A DNA stretch of 64,000 bases from Paenibacillus sp. SYP-B4298 (GTDB lineage: Bacteria > Bacillota > Bacilli > Paenibacillales > Paenibacillaceae): assembly GCF_027627475.1 (NCBI RefSeq), contig NZ_CP115484.1:1363501-1427500 (forward strand). Reading direction: 5' to 3'. The notes below the pieces were generated by a model. It was not told the origin of the DNA. It was given only the letters and a program-made list of their open reading frames with translations, and ran no database searches. This document shows, in pieces, positions 25,537-33,526 of the stretch. A program made the translations under genes and the position numbers. Within the stretch, counting starts at the first letter, position 1, and each line of letters begins with the position of its first letter.

Positions 25537-25665
25537 AGGGTGTGTATGCAGACGCATCAGGGGATGGTTTCCCGTCTGTATGCTCTCTGCTGGCGTTGCT
25601 TTTCGCACCGGGCCATGGAGTGGAGCTCGGCAACATCTGCTACTGCGTCGTTTGCATACACCCCC
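25537..25665 (+). repeat. MITE-like element, copy C (129 bp, internally deleted)
   Basis: The ends AGGGTGTGTATGCAGAC (25537-25553) and GTTTGCATACACCCCC (25650-25665) are imperfect inverted repeats and match copy A. GCGTTGCTTTTCGCA and CGGCAACATCTGCT are shared with copy A, but the palindromic core between them is replaced or deleted. Orientation is the same as copy A. The flanks lack CTAG. Confidence 0.7.
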
Positions 25666-25736
25666 AGTGACAGAATCGGCTGTTGAACTTCCGGCTGGTT
25701 TTCATTACAATACAGATAAAAGGAGCTGGGAGCTAC

Positions 25737-26039
25737 ATGAAATGCAAAATTTCGCGCAATGCCGCCAAGGTGCTGCGGCAAGAGTTGGACAAGCCAGAGA
25801 ATGAAGGGAAGCTGCTGCGGGTATTTGTCACCCATTCACATGGCGATCACGCCCATTACGGCATGAAGCTGGATGTGGCGACGGATCAGGATGTCGTCGT
25901 ATCGACGGACAAGGAGATCGACGTTATTTTGGCTAAGGACGAGCCGATGCTCGATGGCATTCGGATCGATTATTTTTATGTGCCGGAGGAGGGCTTCGCC
26001 ATTACGAACCCATCCAAGGGCAATCACGGGGATCATTAA
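25737..26039 (+). CDS. HesB/IscA-fold protein lacking the cysteine ligands
   Basis: A 100-residue protein with the Fe-S biosynthesis (HesB/IscA) fold: KISRNAAKVLRQELDKP, LLRVFVTHSHGDHAHYGMKL, DVVVSTDKEIDVILAKDE and LDGIRIDYFYVPEEGFAITN. In IscA three cysteines bind metal, one near residue 35 and a C-x-C pair near 99-101. Here those sites carry histidines (His33, 35, 38, 40 and His97, 100), and the only cysteine is Cys3. A His-based metal site, rather than a cluster scaffold, is suggested. AAAGGAGCTGGGAGCTAC precedes the ATG; the frame from 25683 has no site. Confidence 0.8.
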   Translation: MKCKISRNAAKVLRQELDKPENEGKLLRVFVTHSHGDHAHYGMKLDVATDQDVVVSTDKEIDVILAKDEPMLDGIRIDYFYVPEEGFAITNPSKGNHGDH

Positions 26040-26062
26040 CAAGCGGGAGAACGGGGAAAGCT

Positions 26063-26284
26063 ATGGCGAATGATATTCGTATCTGTGACAAGTGCAAGCA
26101 TATGAAGGTCAAGACGATGCTCTCCAAGCTCAAGAAGCTTGATCCAGAGGCCGAGGTGCGCATAGGATGCAAATCCTATTGCGGACCGTGTGCCCGTAAA
26201 GCGTTCATCTTTATTAATGGACGCTATGTGACGGCGCCGACGGAGGAGGAGGCCGTAGAGAAGGCCAGCAAATATGTGAAATAG
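26063..26284 (+). CDS. DUF1450 family protein, YuzB-like
   Basis: A 73-residue protein with four cysteines: ICDKCKHMK at the start (C-x2-C) and IGCKSYCGPCARKAF in the middle. This pattern and the ending FIFINGRYVTAPT are characteristic of DUF1450, whose structure is thioredoxin-like. It follows the IscA-fold gene by 23 bp, so the two are probably co-transcribed. Function unknown; metal or redox chemistry is plausible. Confidence 0.88.
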   Translation: MANDIRICDKCKHMKVKTMLSKLKKLDPEAEVRIGCKSYCGPCARKAFIFINGRYVTAPTEEEAVEKASKYVK

Positions 26285-26288
26285 CGAT

Positions 26289-26344
26289 AAAGCACAAGCC
26301 GGATGAACAGATCAGCGAGTTGAACTGTTCCCGGCTTGTGCTTT
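26289..26344. terminator. Terminator with long stem
   Basis: AAAGCACAAGCCGG 26289-26302 pairs perfectly with CCGGCTTGTGCTTT 26331-26344; GAACAG/CTGTTC extends it inwards. It separates DUF1450 from the convergent methyltransferase gene. Confidence 0.75.
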
Positions 26345-26371
26345 GTCTGTTTAATTGCTGCAGGCTGACTG

Positions 26372-27526
26372 CTAGCTGTCTGTTCTGTTACGAGGAGGGA
26401 GCGGGCCCAGGTACTGGTAGAGGGCACATTCGATCCGCCCGTTGTACAGCTTCCGCTTCTTGTCGGCGGCGCGGCCGAAGTAATGCTCGAAGCTCTTGGC
26501 CGGGCTGATCGCAAACATCGACCAGGTCGGCAGCCGCTTAGCCAGCGTGCCGAGCTGGCGCACTGCCGTCTCTGCCTCGCGATCATCGCCGAGGCGCTGG
26601 CCATATGGCGGGTTGGTGAGCAGACAGCCATAATCGCCGAGCGGCACGGCCTTGTTAACGGGGAGATGCTGGAACGAAATCTCTCCGCCCAGGCCGGCCT
26701 TCTTGGCTGCTGCACGCGCAATCTCGATCGCGCCAGGATCGATGTCCGAGCCGGTAATCTCTAGCTCGATATCGTCCTTCACCGCATCGTAGGCCTCCTC
26801 GCGAACACGCTCCCAGTTGGACTCGCCGATGATCGGCCAGGCTTCGCTGCTGAAGCTGCGGCGGATGCCCGGAGCGATGTTCCAGCCGATCAGCGCGGCC
26901 TCGATCGCCAAGGTGCCCGATCCGCAGAAAGGGTCGTACAGCGGGCGCTCTGGACGCCAGCGGCTCAATTGGATCATCGCCGCTGCCATCGTCTCCTTGA
27001 GCGGCGCCTCTGTCGCTACTCTGCGATAACCGCGCTTGTGCAGACTTGGTCCAGTTGTATCTAGTGTCAGCATCGCGATGTCATTAAGCAGCGATACTTC
27101 AATCACATAACGCGGCCCATCCTCTGCGAACCATTCATGATGGTAGCGCTGCTTCATTTTCTCGACGACCGCCTTCTTCACAATGCCCTGGCAGGCCGGA
27201 ACGCTGGATAGCTGCGATTTGTGAGAACGGCCCTCGACGGGAAATTCGCCATGCTCTGGAATCCAATCCGGCCAATCCAGCGCCTTGGTGCCCTCAAACA
27301 GCTCATCGAAGGTGGTCGCAGGGAATTCGCCCATCTTGATCAGCACGCGGTCGGCGGTGCGCAGCCACAGATTGGTGCGCGCTATATCCTCCAGCTCGCC
27401 CTCAAAGCATACACGCCCGTTCTCGGTGCGGGTTTCATAACCGAGCTCCTTGAGCTCGCGCGCTACCAATGCCTCGAGTCCCATCGGGCAAGTCGCTATC
27501 AATGTAAGTGTGTTCATTTCGCTCAT
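26372..27526 (-). CDS. THUMP-domain rRNA guanine-N2 methyltransferase (RlmL N-part/YpsC-like)
   Basis: A 384-residue RNA methyltransferase. N-terminal ferredoxin-like and THUMP domains (residues 1-160, including ATCPMGLEALVARELKELGY) are followed by a class I SAM domain with LYDPFCGSGTLAIEAAL and the target-base motif LTNPPYGQRLG. These signatures fit the 23S rRNA m2G2445 methyltransferase family; Bacillus subtilis YpsC is the probable orthologue. It is about half the size of Escherichia coli RlmKL, without the C-terminal RlmK part, as usual in Firmicutes. GGAGTGAC stands before the ATG. Confidence 0.92.
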   Translation of the reverse strand: MSEMNTLTLIATCPMGLEALVARELKELGYETRTENGRVCFEGELEDIARTNLWLRTADRVLIKMGEFPATTFDELFEGTKALDWPDWIPEHGEFPVEGRSHKSQLSSVPACQGIVKKAVVEKMKQRYHHEWFAEDGPRYVIEVSLLNDIAMLTLDTTGPSLHKRGYRRVATEAPLKETMAAAMIQLSRWRPERPLYDPFCGSGTLAIEAALIGWNIAPGIRRSFSSEAWPIIGESNWERVREEAYDAVKDDIELEITGSDIDPGAIEIARAAAKKAGLGGEISFQHLPVNKAVPLGDYGCLLTNPPYGQRLGDDREAETAVRQLGTLAKRLPTWSMFAISPAKSFEHYFGRAADKKRKLYNGRIECALYQYLGPLPPRNRTDS

Positions 27527-27680
27527 GTCACTCCGTATCGTTCAGCTTGTCTGGCGGTTTCGCAGATTCGTGTTTGTCAACTGCCCGCCAAAATCATACA
27601 ATCAAGTATAGGTTAAAGAGCCAGGAATGACAAACGGAATTCAAAAAACAGATCGAAATCAAAAAGGAGCTGGATACATC

Positions 27681-28328
27681 ATGGAAGAGCAACAACGAGC
27701 CGAAGCCGAGGCGCATTACTTGGCGAGCCTGTTCCCTGAGGATGAGCAACTGCTGCGTGTCAAGCAGGGCATCCGCGAGGCGGGCATGCCGGAAATCTCG
27801 ATCGCCCCGGCCTACGGCCAACTGCTGACGCTGCTAGTGCGCTCGTCTGGCGCGGAGGCCGTGCTGGAGATTGGGGCACTGGGCGGCTACAGCGGCATCT
27901 GCCTGGCACGAGGGCTGGGCGAGACCGGGACGCTCACATCGCTGGAGCTGGAGGCGGAGTATGCCGCGCTGGCTCACAAGCATCTGCAGGAGGCGGGTCT
28001 GGGCGGCAGGGTGTCCTATCGGATCGGCGATGCAGCCGATAGTCTGGCGCAGCTTGAGCAGGAGGGGGGCAGATTCGACTTCTTCTTCATCGATGCCGAC
28101 AAGCAAGGGTACCCGCTCTACCTGGATTATGCGCTGCGCCTTGCCCGTCCTGGCGCGATGATTGTGGCCGATAATACGTGGCTGCGCGGCCGGGTCGCAG
28201 ACCCGGCGAAGCAAGGGCCGTCGGTGCAGGCGATGCGCCGCTTCAACGAACGGATGGCGAGCGATCCGCGGTTAATCAGCACGCTCCTTCCGGCCTACGA
28301 CGGGCTTGCTGTCGCTGTCGTAAAGTGA
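27681..28328 (+). CDS. SAM-dependent O-methyltransferase (catechol/caffeoyl-CoA type)
   Basis: A 215-residue class I methyltransferase. SAM-binding motif AVLEIGALGGYSGICLARGL lies near residues 57-76, LTSLELEAEYAAL follows, and the metal site is DFFFIDADKQGYPLYLDY with IVADNTWLRGRV. This is the family of metal-dependent O-methyltransferases (YrrM-like). The substrate is unknown. AAAAAGGAGCTGGATACATC precedes the ATG. Its last 57 bp overlap the 3' end of the convergent MFS gene. Confidence 0.9.
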   Translation: MEEQQRAEAEAHYLASLFPEDEQLLRVKQGIREAGMPEISIAPAYGQLLTLLVRSSGAEAVLEIGALGGYSGICLARGLGETGTLTSLELEAEYAALAHKHLQEAGLGGRVSYRIGDAADSLAQLEQEGGRFDFFFIDADKQGYPLYLDYALRLARPGAMIVADNTWLRGRVADPAKQGPSVQAMRRFNERMASDPRLISTLLPAYDGLAVAVVK

Positions 28329-29501
28329 ACGGCGCACCCACGCATAGTTAAGGAGCAGCATGGCCGCGGAGATAAGGAACACACCGCTGATTCCGATCCA
28401 GCCGGAGACGAGGCCGCCTGTCACCGGGCCGATCATGTTGCCAAGGGCTAGCGTGCTGCTGTTAAAGCTGTATGCACGACTCTCCATGCCCTCAGGGGTG
28501 AAGCGGCGGATCAGTGCATTAACGGTCGGGATCAGGCCGCCCAGGAAGATGCCGAGCAGGAAGCGGACGATGACGAGCTGCCAGACAGAGCTTACAAATG
28601 CTTGTGGAATGAATAGCACTGCAGACCCGAGCAGCGCCACGCCGAGTATCCGCTCCTGGCCGACCCGATCGCCAAGCCGACCGAGCAGCGGCGAGGCCAC
28701 CATATTCGACAGACCGGTTACCGAGCCAACAAAGCCTGCCCAGAACGCGAGATTCTCTGCGGTGCCGTGCAGATGCTGCACATAGAGCGGAATGAGCGGC
28801 ATCGGCGACAGCATGGCGAATTGAATCATGAAGGTGACGGCGAACAGCGCCGTTAGCTGCGGTACATGGCTCAGCTCGCGAAAGCCCTGAATAACCGAGA
28901 CCTGCGGTGCAGCCATGGCCTTCTCCCGGTCGAACGGCTCCTTGACCGTCAGCAGAGCCAGCAGCGAGGCGCAGCACAGCAGGGCGCCGGTAATATAGAA
29001 GATCGGCCGATAGCCGAAGGCATCGGCCATCAGCCCGCCGATGAACGGCCCGAGGATGGTTCCAGCGATGCCGCCCGACTGGAGGGTGCCCATGACGAAG
29101 CCCATCTTCTCCTTGGGCGTGGTCGAGGAGACGAGCGCGACCGAGGCCGGGTTGAAGCCGGAGATGGTGCCGTTGACCATCCGCAGCACCAGCAACTGCC
29201 AGGGCGAGGTTGCAAAGCCCATCAGCACCATAACGATCGCCATGCCGAAGCCAGAGCGCAGCAGCATCATTTTACGGCCGTAACGGTCGGACAGCTTGCC
29301 CCACAGCGGTTGAAACAGAAAAGAGGTCACAAAGTTGGCTGCAAAAATCAATCCGGCCCAGGTGCCGATGGTATGCTCGCCCTGCACGCCCAGATCATCC
29401 TGCAGAAACAACGACAGAAACGGCATGATCATGGTCATGCCAGCCATCACGAGAAATTGGCCGATCCAGAGGACGATTAAGTTGATTTTCCATTGCTCCA
29501 T
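28272..29501 (-). CDS. MFS multidrug-type efflux transporter
   Basis: A 409-residue, 12-helix transporter of the DHA1 class. The loop 2-3 motif appears as PLWGKLSDRYGRKMMLL, and motif C-like glycine-proline sequence in ILGPFIGGLMADAFGYRPIF. The protein begins WKINLIVLWIGQFLVMAG, typical of Bacillus YitG/YqjV-type exporters. The gene is convergent with, and overlaps by 57 bp, the O-methyltransferase gene. Substrate not deducible. Confidence 0.9.
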   Translation of the reverse strand: MEQWKINLIVLWIGQFLVMAGMTMIMPFLSLFLQDDLGVQGEHTIGTWAGLIFAANFVTSFLFQPLWGKLSDRYGRKMMLLRSGFGMAIVMVLMGFATSPWQLLVLRMVNGTISGFNPASVALVSSTTPKEKMGFVMGTLQSGGIAGTILGPFIGGLMADAFGYRPIFYITGALLCCASLLALLTVKEPFDREKAMAAPQVSVIQGFRELSHVPQLTALFAVTFMIQFAMLSPMPLIPLYVQHLHGTAENLAFWAGFVGSVTGLSNMVASPLLGRLGDRVGQERILGVALLGSAVLFIPQAFVSSVWQLVIVRFLLGIFLGGLIPTVNALIRRFTPEGMESRAYSFNSSTLALGNMIGPVTGGLVSGWIGISGVFLISAAMLLLNYAWVRRSLYDSDSKPVVGRKERAD

Positions 29502-29697
29502 AAGGTATACGTCGCCTCCGTCTGTAGGTAGTTAGGTTCAAGGTTTAGGCGGGGCTAGCCTGTAATGGATGCCTTCAAGCATTGCCCCGAAGGGTTGTCC
29601 GATGGGTCGATTGTACTCTAGTATAGCACAGTTGGCAGTTATTGCATGCGCGGGCCAGGGGACATTGTCAAACTATTGTCATACTCGATGAAGGCTT

Positions 29698-29731
29698 CAA
29701 GGTTGTTACCTTGGAGCAAAAAGGGCATAAT
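29698..29731 (+). promoter_or_regulatory. hemE promoter with palindrome over the -35 box
   Basis: TTGTTA at 29703-29708 and CATAAT at 29726-29731 are 17 bases apart. CAAGGT (29698-29703), TGTT, ACCTTG (29708-29713) forms a perfect 6-bp inverted repeat covering the -35 hexamer, a position where a bound protein would block transcription. Confidence 0.55.
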
Positions 29732-29768
29732 GGTACAGAAGGGAATATGTCAGAAATGGGGAACATAA

Positions 29769-30830
29769 ATGAACTATAATGACCGGTTTATTCGGGCTTG
29801 CCGCAAGGAGAGCGTGGATCGGCTGCCTGTATGGTATATGAGGCAGGCGGGGCGTTACGATCCTGAATACCGTAAAATAAAGGAACGCTATTCGCTACTG
29901 GAAATTTGCCGTCAGCCAGAGCTGGCCGCTGAGGTTACGCTGATGCCGGTGAAGAAGCTTGGAGTAGATGCGGCTATTTTATATTCGGACATTATGAATC
30001 CGGTTGCTTCGATCGGGATTGATTTTGACATTGTGCAAAATGTGGGCCCGGTGATACATAACCCAATTCGCACGAAGCAAGACATCGAGCGGCTCAAGCC
30101 GATTGATGTGGAGGGCGATCTCGGGCATGTGCTGGAGACGATCCGCATTCTGAATCGGGAGTTGTCGGTGCCCTTGATTACATTTGCAGGAGCGCCGTTC
30201 ACCATCGCCAGCTACCTGATCGAGGGACGCCCGTCGCGCAACTACATTCGCACCAAGGAAATGATGTACGGCGAGCCGGAGCTATGGCAGCAGTTGATGG
30301 ACAAGCTGGGCGACATGGTCATCGCGTATCTCAAGGCTCATATGGCAAACGGCGGCAAGGCGCTTCAACTGTTTGATAGCTGGGTAGGAGCGCTGGCTCC
30401 TGCGGATTTCCGCAAGTATGTGCTGCCGACGATTGAGCGTATCTTCAGCGAGCTGTCGGATTACGAGCAGCCAAAGATTTATTTCCCTGGTGTCAGCTCA
30501 GGAGAGCTGCTGCCGGAGCTCCGCGAGCTGCAGGCGGACGTTATCGGTCTCGATTGGCGAGTATCGATCCTAGAGGGTAGAAGGCGGCTTGGCGGGAAGT
30601 TCGCTGTGCAGGGGAACCTCGATCCGATGGTGCTGACCGCGCCGCAATCTGTTATCGAGCGTTATGCGGCGGAGATTATCGATCAGGGACTGGAGCAGCC
30701 TGGCTTTATCTTCAATCTGGGTCATGGCTTATTTCCAGAGGCATCGCTTGAGAAGCTTCGCGATCTGACGACCTTTATTCATCGCTACTCAGAACAACAA
30801 ATTACCGCTGCAAGCGGGCATAGGAGCTGA
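29769..30830 (+). CDS. hemE: Uroporphyrinogen decarboxylase
   Basis: A 353-residue enzyme that removes four acetate carboxyls from uroporphyrinogen III to give coproporphyrinogen III. The family signature PVWYMRQAGRYDPEYR appears near residue 20, with the catalytic aspartate in DAAILYSDIMNP. GFIFNLGHGLFPEA near the end is the second conserved block. First gene of a heme operon: hemH begins six bases after the stop. No coproporphyrinogen decarboxylase or siroheme gene is nearby. Confidence 0.97.
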   Translation: MNYNDRFIRACRKESVDRLPVWYMRQAGRYDPEYRKIKERYSLLEICRQPELAAEVTLMPVKKLGVDAAILYSDIMNPVASIGIDFDIVQNVGPVIHNPIRTKQDIERLKPIDVEGDLGHVLETIRILNRELSVPLITFAGAPFTIASYLIEGRPSRNYIRTKEMMYGEPELWQQLMDKLGDMVIAYLKAHMANGGKALQLFDSWVGALAPADFRKYVLPTIERIFSELSDYEQPKIYFPGVSSGELLPELRELQADVIGLDWRVSILEGRRRLGGKFAVQGNLDPMVLTAPQSVIERYAAEIIDQGLEQPGFIFNLGHGLFPEASLEKLRDLTTFIHRYSEQQITAASGHRS

Positions 30831-30836
30831 TCGCCG

Positions 30837-31766
30837 ATGTCAAATGCGAAAATTGGGGTGCTGGTCATGTCGTATGGCACGCCGGAGAGTCTGGATGAAG
30901 TGGAGGAATACTATACGCACATTCGGCGCGGCAATCCTCCCACGCCGGAGCAGCTGGCTGATCTGACGAACCGATATGAAGCGATCGTTGGCGGATTTTT
31001 CCCGCTTCGCAAAAACACGGATAATCAGGTTGCTGCGCTGCAGCAATGGCTGGATGAGGCCGCGCCGGGTACGTATCGCTGCTATCAGGGACTGAAGCAT
31101 GCCCGCCCTTATATTGAGGATGGCGTCAGACAGATGAGCGAGGATGGCGTGAAGGAGGCGGTCGGCATCGTACTAGCGCCGCATTATTCCTTCATGAGCG
31201 TGGGCGGCTACATCAAGCGCGCCAAGGAGACGGCGGAGCAGTTGGGAGTGGCGATGCGCTTCGTTGAGGAGTATCATCTGCATCCTAAGCTGATCGAGGC
31301 GCTGTCACAGCGGGTAGAGCGCGGCTTGGCTGCCTTCGGGCCCGAGGTAGACCGCGTTGCTGTCAAGGTGCTGTTCAGCGCGCATAGTCTGCCCGAGCGA
31401 ATCGTACAGATGAAGGACCCTTACCCGGAGCAGTTGCTGGCTACAGCAGCGGCTACGGCGTCGGCGGCAGGAACGAGCAACTGGCAGTTCACCTGGCAGA
31501 GCGCTGGCCGAACCCATGAGCCGTGGCTGGGCCCGGATATTCTGGAGACGCTGCAGGAGCTGGCTGCCAATGGCGTCAAGCATGTACTGGCCGCGCCGAT
31601 CGGCTTTGTATCGGATCATCTGGAAGTATTGTATGACCTGGACATCGAGGCCAAGGCGGAGGCAGCCAGGCTTGGCCTTCATCTGGAGCGGATCGAGATG
31701 CTGAATACTGACCCTCTGTATATGGAAGTTTTGGGGGATTGCGTACTACATGCCAGAGAGAAATAA
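30837..31766 (+). CDS. hemH: Ferrochelatase (coproporphyrin ferrochelatase)
   Basis: A 309-residue enzyme inserting iron into the porphyrin. Conserved blocks include VMSYGTPESLDEVEEYYTHI, the substrate histidine in LFSAHSLPERIV (near residue 183) and the metal-site glutamate in GFVSDHLEVLYDLDIE. In Gram-positive bacteria with this gene order the substrate is coproporphyrin III rather than protoporphyrin IX, so the product is coproheme (CpfC naming). The next gene, hemY, starts 13 bp after the stop. Confidence 0.95.
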   Translation: MSNAKIGVLVMSYGTPESLDEVEEYYTHIRRGNPPTPEQLADLTNRYEAIVGGFFPLRKNTDNQVAALQQWLDEAAPGTYRCYQGLKHARPYIEDGVRQMSEDGVKEAVGIVLAPHYSFMSVGGYIKRAKETAEQLGVAMRFVEEYHLHPKLIEALSQRVERGLAAFGPEVDRVAVKVLFSAHSLPERIVQMKDPYPEQLLATAAATASAAGTSNWQFTWQSAGRTHEPWLGPDILETLQELAANGVKHVLAAPIGFVSDHLEVLYDLDIEAKAEAARLGLHLERIEMLNTDPLYMEVLGDCVLHAREK

Positions 31767-31779
31767 GGGAGAGATCGAT

Positions 31780-33225
31780 ATGCGGAGTACAGGACAGACC
31801 GATCGAATTGTCATTATTGGCGGGGGGATCAGCGGCCTGAGCTCCGCTTTTTATATGCTTCGCCAAGCCAGGGAGGCGAGGCGGCAGCTACAGGTGACGA
31901 TTGTGGATGAAGCGCCGCGCGCAGGGGGCAAGATCGAGACGCTGCGCAAGGAGGGATTCGTCATTGAGAAGGGGCCGGACTCCTTCCTCGCCCGCAAGCA
32001 AGCGATCATCGATCTGGCGCGGGAGCTGGGGATGGAGGAGGAGCTGACGGCATTGAACCCGGATGCGCGCAAAACGTATATTTTGCATCAGGGCAAGCTC
32101 CATCCGATGCCAGCCGGTCTGATGCTCGGCATACCGACAGACCTGGAGGCGCTGCAAGACAGTGAGCTGCTGTCGGAAGAGGGCAAGCTGAGGGTTTCTG
32201 AGGAGCTGGAGCTGCCAGCTCGCGAGGGCGACGAGGATGAATCGATCGGCAGCTTTCTGGAGCGCCGCCTTGGCCGCGAGGCAGTGAAGACGCTGGATGA
32301 GCCGCTGCTCGCCGGCATCTACGCGGGCGAGCTGGACAAGCTGAGTCTGCGCGCAACCTTTCCACAGTTTCGTGCGGCCGAGCTGCAGCATGGCAGCGTC
32401 ATCCGCGGCATGCAGGCAGGGCGCACCGCGGCAGCAGCGGCGGCTGCGCAGAGCGACGTACCGGAGCAGGTACGAGGCAGCGTCTTCCTCACCTTTCGGG
32501 GCGGACTCTCCTCGCTGGTCGAGCGGCTTGAGCAGACGTTGGCGCCTGATGTGGACTTCCGCTATGGCGCTAGAGCCACTGCGATTCACAAGCAGGCTGA
32601 GCGTGGAGCTGCGCCTTATGAAGTAGAGCTGTCAAGCGGCGAGCGGCTGGCTGCGGATACGGTCGTGGTGACGACCCAGGGCTTTGCCGCAGCGGAGCTG
32701 CTGCGTCCGCTGACCGATGTCAGCGCCCTGGACAGCGTGCGCTATGTCTCTGTCGCTAATGTCGTCCTCGCGTTCGATAAGGCACAATTCGGACAAACCT
32801 TCGACGGCTCGGGCTTCGTCATCCCGCGCACGGAGGGGCGGCAAATTACCGCCTGCACGTGGACCTCGACCAAATGGCTCCATACGAGCCCGGATGACAA
32901 GGTGCTGCTGCGCTGTTACGTTGGCCGCTCGGGGGCAGAGGAGTTTGTGCAATGGGATGATGCGCAATTGACCGAGGTTGTGCGGGAGGAAGTCAGAGAG
33001 ATCATGGGCATTACGGCTGAGCCGTTGTTTGTGGAGGTGACACGGCTGCACCATTCCATGCCGCAATATGCGATCGGACATGTGGAGCGGATGGCAGCGT
33101 TCCGCAGCAGGCTGGCTGAAGAGCTGCCTGGCCTCTGGGTGACGGGGGCGGCCTTTGACGGCGTGGGTCTGCCAGACTGTATAAGACAGGGCAAGGAAGC
33201 CGCAAGAGAGCTGCTGCAGCCATAG
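31780..33225 (+). CDS. hemY: Coproporphyrinogen/protoporphyrinogen III oxidase
   Basis: A 481-residue FAD enzyme. The dinucleotide motif is IVIIGGGISGLSSAFYML at the N-terminus, followed by APRAGGKIETL; the C-terminal FAD block is LPGLWVTGAAFDGVGLPDCI. In the coproporphyrin-dependent route it oxidises coproporphyrinogen III to coproporphyrin III (CgoX naming) before iron insertion. The ATG at 31780 with AAGGGAGAGATCGAT upstream avoids overlap with hemH; an in-frame ATG at 31750 would overlap it. No ChdC/HemQ gene is in the window to complete the route. Confidence 0.95.
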   Translation: MRSTGQTDRIVIIGGGISGLSSAFYMLRQAREARRQLQVTIVDEAPRAGGKIETLRKEGFVIEKGPDSFLARKQAIIDLARELGMEEELTALNPDARKTYILHQGKLHPMPAGLMLGIPTDLEALQDSELLSEEGKLRVSEELELPAREGDEDESIGSFLERRLGREAVKTLDEPLLAGIYAGELDKLSLRATFPQFRAAELQHGSVIRGMQAGRTAAAAAAAQSDVPEQVRGSVFLTFRGGLSSLVERLEQTLAPDVDFRYGARATAIHKQAERGAAPYEVELSSGERLAADTVVVTTQGFAAAELLRPLTDVSALDSVRYVSVANVVLAFDKAQFGQTFDGSGFVIPRTEGRQITACTWTSTKWLHTSPDDKVLLRCYVGRSGAEEFVQWDDAQLTEVVREEVREIMGITAEPLFVEVTRLHHSMPQYAIGHVERMAAFRSRLAEELPGLWVTGAAFDGVGLPDCIRQGKEAARELLQP

Positions 33226-33526
33226 AGGCGATAAGCTCGTAGTTATCTCATAGATAGCTGATACCTAGACGCTGATAGCTGAGTGCAGAACCTATATAGC
33301 GTTCAACGGAGGAACCGCAGGAGGAAGGGGGAGCAGCTTGCTTGCATCCCTTCCCGGTTCTGCTTCGCTGGACGTTTTTTGCTATGTAGAGGGCCGAAGC
33401 TGCGTCTTTTGGTCATTACACGCAGGGATATAAGCCTTTTAGCAGTGTTCATCGCTTGAGCGTTCCTGATATAATGGCACCATACAAGGATGCGGGTTCC
33501 ATCCGGCATACGAAGGGGTTGTCTTT
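33226..33526. other. Intergenic region between hemY and the CapA gene
   Basis: A composite hairpin is visible: GAACCG 33312-33317 with CGGTTC 33355-33360, and GGAAGGG 33323-33329 with CCCTTCC 33348-33354, with a five-base bulge; a T6 run follows at about 33374, so it may end the heme operon. TATAAT at 33470-33475 is a likely -10 box for the CapA gene. No gene is seen. Confidence 0.45.
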
